From an uncultured Bacilli bacterium (GTDB lineage: Bacteria > Bacillota_I > Bacilli_A > RF39 > UBA660): a DNA stretch of 54,034 bases. Below are positions 34,055 to 41,728 of this stretch, in pieces (the first letter of the stretch is position 1; every line of letters starts with the position of its first letter). The DNA lies in assembly GCA_934122215.1 (NCBI GenBank), contig CAKOWF010000002.1, forward strand, positions 1 to 54,034, given 5' to 3'. A program made the position numbers and the translations under genes. The notes below the pieces were generated by a model. The model ran no database searches. It saw only the letters and a program-made list of their open reading frames with translations, and had not been told where the DNA came from.

Positions 34055-34495
34055 ATGAAAGTAATTTTTATAAAAGATTTAAAAGGTCAAGGAAAAAAAG
34101 ATGAAATAAAAGAAGTAAAAGATGGATATGCTCAAAACTTCTTAATTAAAAATGGATATGCCATTAAAGCATCAGATAGTAATATGATAAAATTTCAAAA
34201 ACAAAAAACAATAGAAAAATTAGAAGAAAATCTTTTGGTAAGAGAAATGGAAGATTTAAAGAAAAAATTAGAAAAAGAAAATTTTGAAATAAAAGTAAAA
34301 ACTGGTAAACAAGATATGATGTTTGGAGCAGTATCAATAAAACAAATAAAAGAATTATTGATAGAAAAGGGTTATAAAATAGATAAAACAAAAATAAACA
34401 TTGATCATCAAATAACAAGTTTAGGTGTACACAATGTAAATATAGAATTACACAAAAACGTAGTAGCAACAATAAAAATAAAAGTAACAAAGTAG
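34055..34495 (+). CDS. rplI: 50S ribosomal protein L9
   Basis: L9 is the elongated protein at the base of the L1 stalk. The N-terminal signature MKVIFIKDLKGQGKKDEIKE is followed by VKDGYAQNFLIKNGYA. A long connecting helix and a C-terminal domain complete 146 aa. The start follows ACAGGTGATAAT. The rplI-dnaB order is widely conserved in Bacillota. Confidence 0.97.
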   Translation: MKVIFIKDLKGQGKKDEIKEVKDGYAQNFLIKNGYAIKASDSNMIKFQKQKTIEKLEENLLVREMEDLKKKLEKENFEIKVKTGKQDMMFGAVSIKQIKELLIEKGYKIDKTKINIDHQITSLGVHNVNIELHKNVVATIKIKVTK

Positions 34496-34503
34496 GTGAA
34501 AAT

Positions 34504-35850
34504 ATGGCAGAAAAAATAATACCACATAATATAGAAGCAGAACAATCAGTAATAGGGGCAATGTTTTTAACAAAATATGCTCAGGAAAGAGCAATAGAAA
34601 CATTGACAAGTGATCAGTTTTATTTGGATGCCCATGGTAAAATTTTTAATGCCATTAAATTTTTATCAGAAAATGGTAAACCAATAGACATCACAACTAT
34701 ATCAAATGAATTAGAAACAAGAAAAGAATTAAAACAAATAGGTGGAATGGACTATCTACTTAAAATAGCAGATATAGTACCATTAGCAACCAACATAGAT
34801 GAGTATATTAAAATAGTAGAAGAAAAAGCAATATTAAGAAGATTAATAGATGCCAATATAAAGATAGAAACAGAATGTTATGAGTCAACTGATTCAGTAA
34901 GTGATATTTTAGATAAAGCAGAAAGTACAATTTTAAATGTAGTAAAAACAAGAAAAGGTTCAGAATTTAGAACTATTCAAGATGTATTATTCAAAACTCA
35001 AGCTAACTTAGAAGAATTATCAAAAAACCGAGGCGAAATAACTGGACTTAGAACTGGATTTAATGAATTAGATAGAATAACTTCAGGTCTTCATGAAAAT
35101 GAACTTATAATTATAGCGGCTCGTCCTGGTATGGGTAAAACAGCTTTTGCTTTAAATTTAGCAGTAAATGCTGCTACACTAAATGGATCAACAGTAGCTT
35201 TATTTAATATGGAAATGGGTGCAGAACAATTAGCGACTCGTATGCTATCAAGTGTTGGACAAATAGATAATAATAGATTAAGAAGCGGTAATTTAGAACA
35301 TAAAGATTGGAAACGAGTTAATGAAGCAATAAGTAGATTAGCAGATACTAATATTTTTATGGATGATACCCCAGGTATGACTATAGGAGAAATAAGAGCT
35401 AAATGTAGAAGATTAGCAAGTAGTGAAAAAGGATTAGGAATAATAATAATCGACTATTTGCAATTAATTACAGGTTCTACAAAAGGAACAAACAGACAAC
35501 AAGAAATAGCAGAAATATCTCGTTCGCTAAAAACAATGGCAATGGAATTAAATGTACCAGTTATTGCTTTAGCCCAATTATCTCGTAGTGTAGAACAAAG
35601 AGATGATAAAAGGCCTATTTTAAGTGATTTAAGAGAATCAGGTTCTATTGAACAAGATGCCGATATAGTGGCATTCCTTTATAGAGAAGATTATTATACA
35701 AAACAAGTTTCAATAGACGAACATACAAGTAAGAGTACATTAATAATTGCTAAACATCGTAATGGTATTACAAAAGATATTGATTTAATATTCAAACTAA
35801 ATACAAGTACATTTTTAGATTATCAAAATGAAGAAACAGTAGGTGAGTAA
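34504..35850 (+). CDS. dnaB: Replicative DNA helicase DnaB
   Basis: This hexameric helicase unwinds DNA at the fork. The N-terminal domain starts NIEAEQSVIGAMFL. The RecA-like domain has Walker A AARPGMGKTAFALN near residue 205 and Walker B IIIIDYLQLITG. The arginine-containing loop LRESGSIEQDADIVAFLYR lies near residues 378-396. It is 448 aa long. It starts eight bases after rplI with TAGGTGAAAAT. In Bacillus nomenclature this protein is DnaC. Confidence 0.97.
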   Translation: MAEKIIPHNIEAEQSVIGAMFLTKYAQERAIETLTSDQFYLDAHGKIFNAIKFLSENGKPIDITTISNELETRKELKQIGGMDYLLKIADIVPLATNIDEYIKIVEEKAILRRLIDANIKIETECYESTDSVSDILDKAESTILNVVKTRKGSEFRTIQDVLFKTQANLEELSKNRGEITGLRTGFNELDRITSGLHENELIIIAARPGMGKTAFALNLAVNAATLNGSTVALFNMEMGAEQLATRMLSSVGQIDNNRLRSGNLEHKDWKRVNEAISRLADTNIFMDDTPGMTIGEIRAKCRRLASSEKGLGIIIIDYLQLITGSTKGTNRQQEIAEISRSLKTMAMELNVPVIALAQLSRSVEQRDDKRPILSDLRESGSIEQDADIVAFLYREDYYTKQVSIDEHTSKSTLIIAKHRNGITKDIDLIFKLNTSTFLDYQNEETVGE

Positions 35851-35851
35851 T

Positions 35852-37306
35852 TTGAAAAGAAAGTCCATTATAATACTAATAATAAGTAGTATATTAATAG
35901 TTTTCTTTGGATTTCAATACAATAGAGGTATTAAAGCATATACTTTATATAAAGTATATTTAGGTGATGAAGTAATTGGAACAATAAATTCAAAGGAAAA
36001 ATTAGAAGAATATATTGATGAACAAAATACAAAGTATAAAGAAGAATATAATGTTGATAAAGTATATTCACCAAAAGGATTAGAGATAAAAAAAGTATCA
36101 ACTTATTCCACAAATATTGATACAATTGAAGATGTTTATAAAAAAATATTGCAAAGAGAACCTTTTACAATAAGTGGTTACGAATTTAATATAAAATCAG
36201 ATGATAAAACAATAACTATATATACTCTAAAAGAAGAAACATTTAAAAATGCAATTAACAATATTATTGAAACTTTAGTTGGAAAAGAAGACTATGAAAA
36301 ATATAAAAATAAAACTCAAGCACAAATAACAACAACAGGTAGTATTATAGAAGATGTATATGTAGAAGAAAATATAACTGTAAAACAAACAAATATATCA
36401 GTTTCAGAAGATATTTATTTAAATGAAGCAGATTTATCAAAATATTTATTATTTGGCACTACTGAGGCACAAAAAACATATACAGTAAAAGTCGGTGATA
36501 CAATAGAAGAAGTGGCTTTTAACAATAAAATAAGTGTAGAAGAATTTTTAATTTCAAATCCTACATTTACTAGTAGTAAAAATTTATTGTTTCCAGGTCA
36601 AATAGTAACAATAGGAATAACTAATCCTCAATTATCTGTAGTAGTAGAAGAATATGTAGTAGAAGATAAAGAAATAAAATATCAAACAGAATATCAATAT
36701 GATCCAGATAAAAATAAATATTATGAAGAAAAATTACAAAATGGTGTTAATGGTTTAGAAAGAGTAAGCCAAAGAACAAAAACTGTAAATGGAATAATGG
36801 AAGCAGTAGAATCAATATCCAAAGAAGAGTTACAGCCTGCTATAAATCAAATTATATTGAAAGGTCAAAAAGAAGTAACTGGAGTAGGAGATACTAAAAA
36901 CTGGTTGTGGCCAACAAATAGTGGATGGACAATTACATCAGGTTGGACATACCGTATTAATCCGATATCAAATCAACGTGAAATTCACCAAGCAATAGAT
37001 ATAGCTGGAACAGGTTATGGATCACCAATATATGCCGTAACAAATGGTGTTGTATCTGAGGTTTCATCAAGAACACAAGATGGTAAGTATGTATGTATTA
37101 ATCATAACAATGGATATTATACATGTTATGCGCATATGTCAAAACAAAATGTAAAAGTTGGAGAAATTGTAGAACGTGGAGCAATAATTGGATTTATGGG
37201 ACATACTGGTTGGGCAACAGGTACACATGTACACTTTGAAGTATGGATTAACGGTAAGCCTTGGATGGGTGGAAAACGTATTAATCCTTGGACAATGTAT
37301 CGATGA
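35852..37306 (+). CDS. M23-family cell-wall peptidase with LysM and G5-like domains
   Basis: The protein starts with a membrane anchor or signal (KRKSIIILIISSILIVFFGF). A LysM repeat follows at about residues 210-255 (YTVKVGDTIEEVAFNNKISV). A G5-like segment around VEEYVVEDKEIKYQTEYQYD comes next. The zinc endopeptidase domain has HQAIDIAG, the His-x3-Asp site, and GTHVHFEVW, the His-x-His site, so the catalytic set is intact. The start is taken as TTG at 35852 because AGGTGAG lies six bases upstream; a GTG at 35843 is possible. It overlaps the walJ start (ATGA). It probably cleaves peptidoglycan cross-bridges during growth. Confidence 0.92.
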   Translation: MKRKSIIILIISSILIVFFGFQYNRGIKAYTLYKVYLGDEVIGTINSKEKLEEYIDEQNTKYKEEYNVDKVYSPKGLEIKKVSTYSTNIDTIEDVYKKILQREPFTISGYEFNIKSDDKTITIYTLKEETFKNAINNIIETLVGKEDYEKYKNKTQAQITTTGSIIEDVYVEENITVKQTNISVSEDIYLNEADLSKYLLFGTTEAQKTYTVKVGDTIEEVAFNNKISVEEFLISNPTFTSSKNLLFPGQIVTIGITNPQLSVVVEEYVVEDKEIKYQTEYQYDPDKNKYYEEKLQNGVNGLERVSQRTKTVNGIMEAVESISKEELQPAINQIILKGQKEVTGVGDTKNWLWPTNSGWTITSGWTYRINPISNQREIHQAIDIAGTGYGSPIYAVTNGVVSEVSSRTQDGKYVCINHNNGYYTCYAHMSKQNVKVGEIVERGAIIGFMGHTGWATGTHVHFEVWINGKPWMGGKRINPWTMYR

Positions 37307-38067
37307 AAACTTGTATTTTAGCTACTGGAAGTAAAGGCAATAGTACATATATTGCCTCTTCTAATACTAATATTTTAATAGATTTAGGAACAACCAGTTT
37401 ATATGTTGAAAAACAATTAAAAAATGCCAATATAGATCCAAAATTAATAGAAGCTATAGTTTTAACACATACTCATATAGACCATGTTAATGGAATAAGA
37501 GTATTTATGAAAAAATATCATCCAACTTTATATTTAACAGAAAAAATGTATAAAGAATTAAATAGAGAATTTGAAATAGAAAAATATAAAATAATAGATG
37601 GTGATTTTGATATTAATGATATTCATTTTAGAGTGTTTAAAACATCTCATGATTCACCAGATTCAAATGGATATGTGATAGAAAATAATAATAGAAGTAT
37701 AGTTTATATAACAGATACAGGATATATTAATCAAAAAAATCATGCATTGCTAAAAAATAGAAACTTATACATAATGGAAAGTAATCATGATATTAAAATG
37801 TTGATGGATGGAAAATATCCATACCATTTGAAACAAAGAATATTAGGAGATAAAGGGCATTTATCAAATAAAGATTCAGCCTTCTATTTATCAAAATTTA
37901 TTGGAAAAGATACTAAAACGATAGTATTGATTCACTTAAGTCATGATAATAATAATCCAGATATTGCTTTAGATACCTTAAAAGAAGAGTTAAAAAATAA
38001 TAATATTAATTTTTCCAATATACTAATATCAAGTCAAACAGAAAGAACAGATGTTATAGAAGTATGA
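37303..38067 (+). CDS. walJ: Metallo-beta-lactamase-fold hydrolase WalJ/YycJ
   Basis: WalJ is a phosphodiesterase-like MBL-fold protein linked to cell-wall and DNA maintenance in Bacillota. The motif HTHIDHVNG supplies the zinc ligands. ASGSKGNSTYI-type sequence (ATGSKGNSTYI) opens the protein, and VLIHLSHDNNNP is near the C-terminus. The product is about 254 aa. The ATG at 37303 overlaps the peptidase stop (ATGA). In many genomes it sits with walRK; here it sits between an M23 peptidase and rlmH, which is a common variant. Confidence 0.93.
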   Translation: MKTCILATGSKGNSTYIASSNTNILIDLGTTSLYVEKQLKNANIDPKLIEAIVLTHTHIDHVNGIRVFMKKYHPTLYLTEKMYKELNREFEIEKYKIIDGDFDINDIHFRVFKTSHDSPDSNGYVIENNNRSIVYITDTGYINQKNHALLKNRNLYIMESNHDIKMLMDGKYPYHLKQRILGDKGHLSNKDSAFYLSKFIGKDTKTIVLIHLSHDNNNPDIALDTLKEELKNNNINFSNILISSQTERTDVIEV

Positions 38068-38510
38068 TTAAAGTAATATGCGTTGGTAAAATAAAAGAAG
38101 ATTACTTAAAAAAAGGTATTGAAGAATACAAAAAAAGAATATCCAAATACTCTAAAATAGAAATAATCGAATTAATAGATGAATCAAATGGTAATATTTT
38201 AGAAAAAGAGCGAGATAAAATATTAAAATATATCAATGATAAAGATTATATAATTACCCTAGAAATAGATGGTAATAATGTAGATTCTGTAGAATTATCA
38301 AAAAAAATAGAAAATATATATTTAAATTATTCAAATATTACTTTTATAATAGGTGGTTCATATGGATTACATGATGATATAAAAAGTAAAAGTAATTATG
38401 CTCTGTCATTTTCAAAACTAACTTTTCCACATCAATTATTTAGAATGATGTTATTAGAACAAATATATAGGTCATTTAAAATTAGTCATAATGAAACATA
38501 TCATAAATAA
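38064..38510 (+). CDS. rlmH: 23S rRNA (pseudouridine1915-N3)-methyltransferase RlmH
   Basis: RlmH is a SPOUT methyltransferase that modifies pseudouridine 1915 of helix 69 on the assembled 70S ribosome. The trefoil-knot motifs FIIGGSYGLHDDIKSK and FPHQLFRMMLLEQIYRSFKI are diagnostic, and the C-terminus ends in NETYHK. It is 148 aa long. The start overlaps the walJ stop in an ATGA junction. Confidence 0.97.
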   Translation: MIKVICVGKIKEDYLKKGIEEYKKRISKYSKIEIIELIDESNGNILEKERDKILKYINDKDYIITLEIDGNNVDSVELSKKIENIYLNYSNITFIIGGSYGLHDDIKSKSNYALSFSKLTFPHQLFRMMLLEQIYRSFKISHNETYHK

Positions 38511-38512
38511 TG

Positions 38513-38540
38513 CACAATAAATAAAAGATATTGTGTATTT
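38513..38540 (+). terminator. Intrinsic terminator after rlmH
   Basis: A seven-bp stem, CACAATA / TATTGTG, with a nine-base loop is followed by TATTTTT. Confidence 0.6.
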
Positions 38541-38609
38541 TTACTATTCAAAAATAAAAATGAATAAAAAATCAATAAATCATCATTATTACTATAGGAG
38601 ATGATTTAA

Positions 38610-39122
38610 TTGAAAAAAATCATAATAATATTAATACCAATTTTATTATTTATAGTAAAAGTAAATGCCAATAAAATACCAAATGATGCAATTAGAATAA
38701 GGGTAGTTGCTAATTCAGATTCAGAATATGACCAACAAATAAAATATAAAGTAAGCGATTATCTAAAATCAGAAATGTATATGTTATTAAAAGATACAAA
38801 AACAAAAGAAGAAGCAGATAAAATAATAGAAAAAAATATAAACAAAATAGATAATAATATATATACAATATTAAAAAAAGAAAATTACAATCTAGGATAT
38901 ACTATAAATTATGGAAAAAATTATTTTCCAGAAAAAAAATACAAAGGTATGACCTATGAAGAAGGATATTATGACTCTTTACTTGTTACATTAGGTAAAG
39001 GAGAAGGAGAAAATTGGTGGTGTGTTTTATTTCCACCATTATGCTTGATAGAAGCAGAAGAAAGTACAGAAGTAGAATATAATTTTTTCTTATTTGATAT
39101 TGTAAAAAATTTATTTAATTAG
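38610..39122 (+). CDS. SpoIIR-like (stage II sporulation protein R) secreted protein
   Basis: In sporulating Bacillota, SpoIIR is secreted from the forespore and triggers SpoIIGA to activate sigma E in the mother cell. The 170-aa product has a signal peptide (KKIIIILIPILLFIVKVNA) and the family signatures IPNDAIRIRVVANSDSEYDQ and GENWWCVLFPPLCLIE. It is shorter than typical SpoIIR and ends soon after the second signature. The start is TTG at 38610 after TAGGAGATGATTTAA. No spoIIGA, sigE or other sporulation gene is in the window, so the protein may have another role in this lineage. Confidence 0.82.
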   Translation: MKKIIIILIPILLFIVKVNANKIPNDAIRIRVVANSDSEYDQQIKYKVSDYLKSEMYMLLKDTKTKEEADKIIEKNINKIDNNIYTILKKENYNLGYTINYGKNYFPEKKYKGMTYEEGYYDSLLVTLGKGEGENWWCVLFPPLCLIEAEESTEVEYNFFLFDIVKNLFN

Positions 39123-39133
39123 TAATAAAATAT

Positions 39134-39167
39134 AAACCTCTTAATAATATAGATTAGGAGGTTTTTT
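39134..39167 (+). promoter_or_regulatory. Terminator-like hairpin whose 3' arm is the ribosome binding site of the next gene
   Basis: The arms AAACCTCTTAAT (39134-39145) and ATTAGGAGGTTT (39153-39164) form a 12-bp stem with one G-U pair and a seven-base loop, running into T to 39167, directly before the ATG at 39168. The 3' arm includes the only Shine-Dalgarno sequence (AGGAGG) of the MntP-like gene. A TAATAT at 39145-39150 in the loop could be a -10 that gives a transcript lacking the left arm. Confidence 0.6.
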
Positions 39168-39695
39168 ATGTCAATATTAGTGATTTTTATAATAGCAGTA
39201 AGTCTTAGTATGGATGCCTTCTCATTATCACTAGCATATGGTACATTAAATATTGAAAAAGAAAAAAGAATAATATTATCAACAATAGTTGGTATATACC
39301 ATTTTGTAATGCCAATAATTGGAATGTATGTAGGAAGAACTATACTTTTTTTATTACCAGTTAAACCAACTACAGTAGTATTTATTGTATTACTTGTAAT
39401 TGGAATTCAAATGATTATCGAAACACAAAAAGAAAGTAGAATAAATGTATTAAATATAGGTGAATTATTACTTTTTGGACTAGCTGTTTCAATAGATAGT
39501 TTTTCAATAGGAATAGGATTAAATGCTATATATGATAAACCAATAATAGCAGCAATTATATTCTCAATTATTAGCTATATTTTTACATATTTAGGACTTT
39601 TCCTAGGTACAAAGATAAATGATAAAATAGGTAAATATTCAACAATAATAGGTGGAATTGTATTAATAATAATAGGTATTTTATATCTATTTTAA
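39168..39695 (+). CDS. MntP/YtaF-family membrane protein (putative manganese efflux)
   Basis: The protein of 175 aa has six hydrophobic helices in two related halves, each with a SMDAF/SIDSF motif (SLSMDAFSLSLAYG and AVSIDSFSIGIGL) that in MntP carries metal-coordinating aspartates. Members export Mn2+ (MntP) or are sporulation-linked (YtaF). The position next to a SpoIIR-like gene fits either. The ribosome binding site is buried in a hairpin just upstream. Confidence 0.85.
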   Translation: MSILVIFIIAVSLSMDAFSLSLAYGTLNIEKEKRIILSTIVGIYHFVMPIIGMYVGRTILFLLPVKPTTVVFIVLLVIGIQMIIETQKESRINVLNIGELLLFGLAVSIDSFSIGIGLNAIYDKPIIAAIIFSIISYIFTYLGLFLGTKINDKIGKYSTIIGGIVLIIIGILYLF

Positions 39696-39779
39696 TATAT
39701 TTGCCTTTTTCAAAAAAAAATAATATAATAATGTTATGACAATAGTTTAGAATAAACATATACTAAAGTAGGAGGAATC

Positions 39780-41033
39780 ATGAAACAACTAAAAATAAAA
39801 GGAAACAGAATTTTATCAGGAACAATAGAGATAAGTGGGGCAAAAAATAGTGCAGTTGCATTGATTCCAGCTTCAATATTATCAGACGGAGTTGTAAAAA
39901 TAGATAACGTTCCAAATATTTCTGATATTGATGCATTAAATGAAATATTGGAATATTTAGGAGCAAAAGTAAAAAGATTAGGAAAAGAAATAGAAATAAA
40001 TTCTAAAGATATTCAAAATAAAGAAATACCAGAAGAAATATCAAAAAAATTAAGAGCATCATACTATTTTATGTCAGCACTTTTGGGAAAATATAAAAAA
40101 GTAGAAATGTACTTTCCAGGAGGATGTTCAATAGGGGCACGACCAATAGATCAAACTTTAAAAGCTTTTGAATCTCTAGGAGCTAAAGTAGTAGAAAAAA
40201 ATAATAAATATACAATAACAGCAGAAGAATTAATAGGGACAGATATATCATTAGATATGCCAAGTGTAGGGGCAACAATAAATGCCATGTTAGTATCTAC
40301 TAAAGCTAAAGGGATAACAAAAATATATAATGCAGCAAAAGAACCAGAAATAGTAAGTGTAGCTACTTTTTTAAATAATATGGGAGCAAAAATAAAAGGT
40401 GCTGGAACAAGTACAATAATAATAGAAGGAGTAAACACTTTAAATGGAGCATTTACAGAAGTAATTCCAGATAGAATAGAAGCTGGTACATACATAATAG
40501 CAGGAGCTTTATTAGGAGATAATTTAAAAATAAGTAATATTATTCCAAAACATGTAGAATCATTAACAGAAAAGTTAAAAGAAATGGGTGTACCACTTGT
40601 AATAAAAGAAGACTCAATTATAGTAAGCAAAGCAAATAATTTAAAACCAGTAAAAGTAAAAACACTAGGTTATCCAGGATTTCCAACAGATTTACAACAA
40701 CCATTAACTACTTTATTAACACAAGCTAATGGAACATCTGTGTTAGAAGAAACAATATATGAAAATAGATTTAAAAATGTAGAATATTTAAATAAAATGG
40801 GAGCTGACATAGAAATTATTGGTCAAAAGATAAAAGTTAAAGGTCCAACTAAACTAAATGGTACTAATGTCGAAGCAACAGATTTAAGAGCAGGAGCTTG
40901 TATGGTACTAGCAGCTCTTATAGCAGATAATACAACTTATATTAATTCTATAGAGCATGTACTTAGGGGATATGAAAATATAATAGAAAAATTATCAAAT
41001 GTTGGAGCTAAAATAGAATTAATTGACAACTAA
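39780..41033 (+). CDS. murA: UDP-N-acetylglucosamine 1-carboxyvinyltransferase MurA
   Basis: MurA transfers enolpyruvate to UDP-GlcNAc, the first committed step of peptidoglycan synthesis. The catalytic Cys lies in PGGCSIGARPID near residue 118, so the organism should be fosfomycin-sensitive at this target. Other signatures are ISGAKNSAVALIPAS at the N-terminus and TDLRAGACMVLAALIA near the C-terminus. It is 417 aa long. The start follows AAGTAGGAGGAATC. A terminator follows. Confidence 0.97.
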   Translation: MKQLKIKGNRILSGTIEISGAKNSAVALIPASILSDGVVKIDNVPNISDIDALNEILEYLGAKVKRLGKEIEINSKDIQNKEIPEEISKKLRASYYFMSALLGKYKKVEMYFPGGCSIGARPIDQTLKAFESLGAKVVEKNNKYTITAEELIGTDISLDMPSVGATINAMLVSTKAKGITKIYNAAKEPEIVSVATFLNNMGAKIKGAGTSTIIIEGVNTLNGAFTEVIPDRIEAGTYIIAGALLGDNLKISNIIPKHVESLTEKLKEMGVPLVIKEDSIIVSKANNLKPVKVKTLGYPGFPTDLQQPLTTLLTQANGTSVLEETIYENRFKNVEYLNKMGADIEIIGQKIKVKGPTKLNGTNVEATDLRAGACMVLAALIADNTTYINSIEHVLRGYENIIEKLSNVGAKIELIDN

Positions 41034-41044
41034 TAAATATAATT

Positions 41045-41070
41045 AAAGTAGAATAAAATCTACTTTTTTT
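41045..41070 (+). terminator. Intrinsic terminator after murA
   Basis: An eight-bp stem, AAAGTAGA / TCTACTTT, with a six-base loop and a T run ends only 10 bases before the next start codon, leaving just a GAGGTG ribosome binding site between them. Confidence 0.75.
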
Positions 41071-41080
41071 GAGGTGAAAA

Positions 41081-41689
41081 ATGAAAAAAATTATATTTAT
41101 AATTACTTGTTTAATATTAGTATTAGTTATTTTTAAATTACAAAATAAAGATATATATTATTTAAATTTAAATTCAATATCAAATAATGATTATAGTATT
41201 TACTATAAAGATAATATAAAAAATTTAAAATACTATAATAACAATTTTAATATAGAAGAATATAGAATAACAGATTTAATAAGAGATATAAAAGACAATA
41301 AAGAGATTACTATAAATAATAAAAAACAAACAATAGAAAATTCAATAATAAAAGCTGACATAATTACTATTTGGATTGGTATGAATGAAATAAAATATAA
41401 AATAAATTCAAATAAATCTGAATTATATAATTATGCAGATCAAATACTAATAGATATGGAAGAACTCTTTATATTACTTAGAAAATATTCAAAAGAAGAA
41501 ATAATTTTTTTAAACTTTTATAATCCATCTAATAATAATGATGAAGTAATAATTTATTTAAATAAAAAATTAGAAACAATAGCTAGTGAATATAATATTA
41601 AGATACTAGATATATCAAAAATAATAAAAAATAATCCAACTGATAATAATTATAAAACAATATCAAATATGTTAAAAAATAATTTCTAA
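41081..41689 (+). CDS. Degenerate SGNH/GDSL hydrolase-like exported protein
   Basis: The product has 202 aa with an N-terminal membrane anchor or signal (KKIIFIITCLILVLVIFKL). The segment YRITDLIRDIKDN, then ADIITIWIGMNEIKYKI, then FLNFYNPSN matches the order of SGNH-hydrolase blocks as I know them. The catalytic GDS block has become LNSISNN. The block III GxND is GMNE, and the C-terminal D-x-x-H is not present (NNPTDNNYKTI). It is therefore probably a non-catalytic relative, perhaps binding cell-wall or lipid ligands. It lies directly after the murA terminator. Confidence 0.6.
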   Translation: MKKIIFIITCLILVLVIFKLQNKDIYYLNLNSISNNDYSIYYKDNIKNLKYYNNNFNIEEYRITDLIRDIKDNKEITINNKKQTIENSIIKADIITIWIGMNEIKYKINSNKSELYNYADQILIDMEELFILLRKYSKEEIIFLNFYNPSNNNDEVIIYLNKKLETIASEYNIKILDISKIIKNNPTDNNYKTISNMLKNNF

Positions 41690-41728
41690 AAATATAACTT
41701 GTACATATATTTTAATATAGGTGATAAT

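Noticed and set aside
40151..40630. 159-aa antisense ORF within murA
   Set aside because: The murA frame is complete and diagnostic; the antisense frame has no ribosome binding site or family signature.
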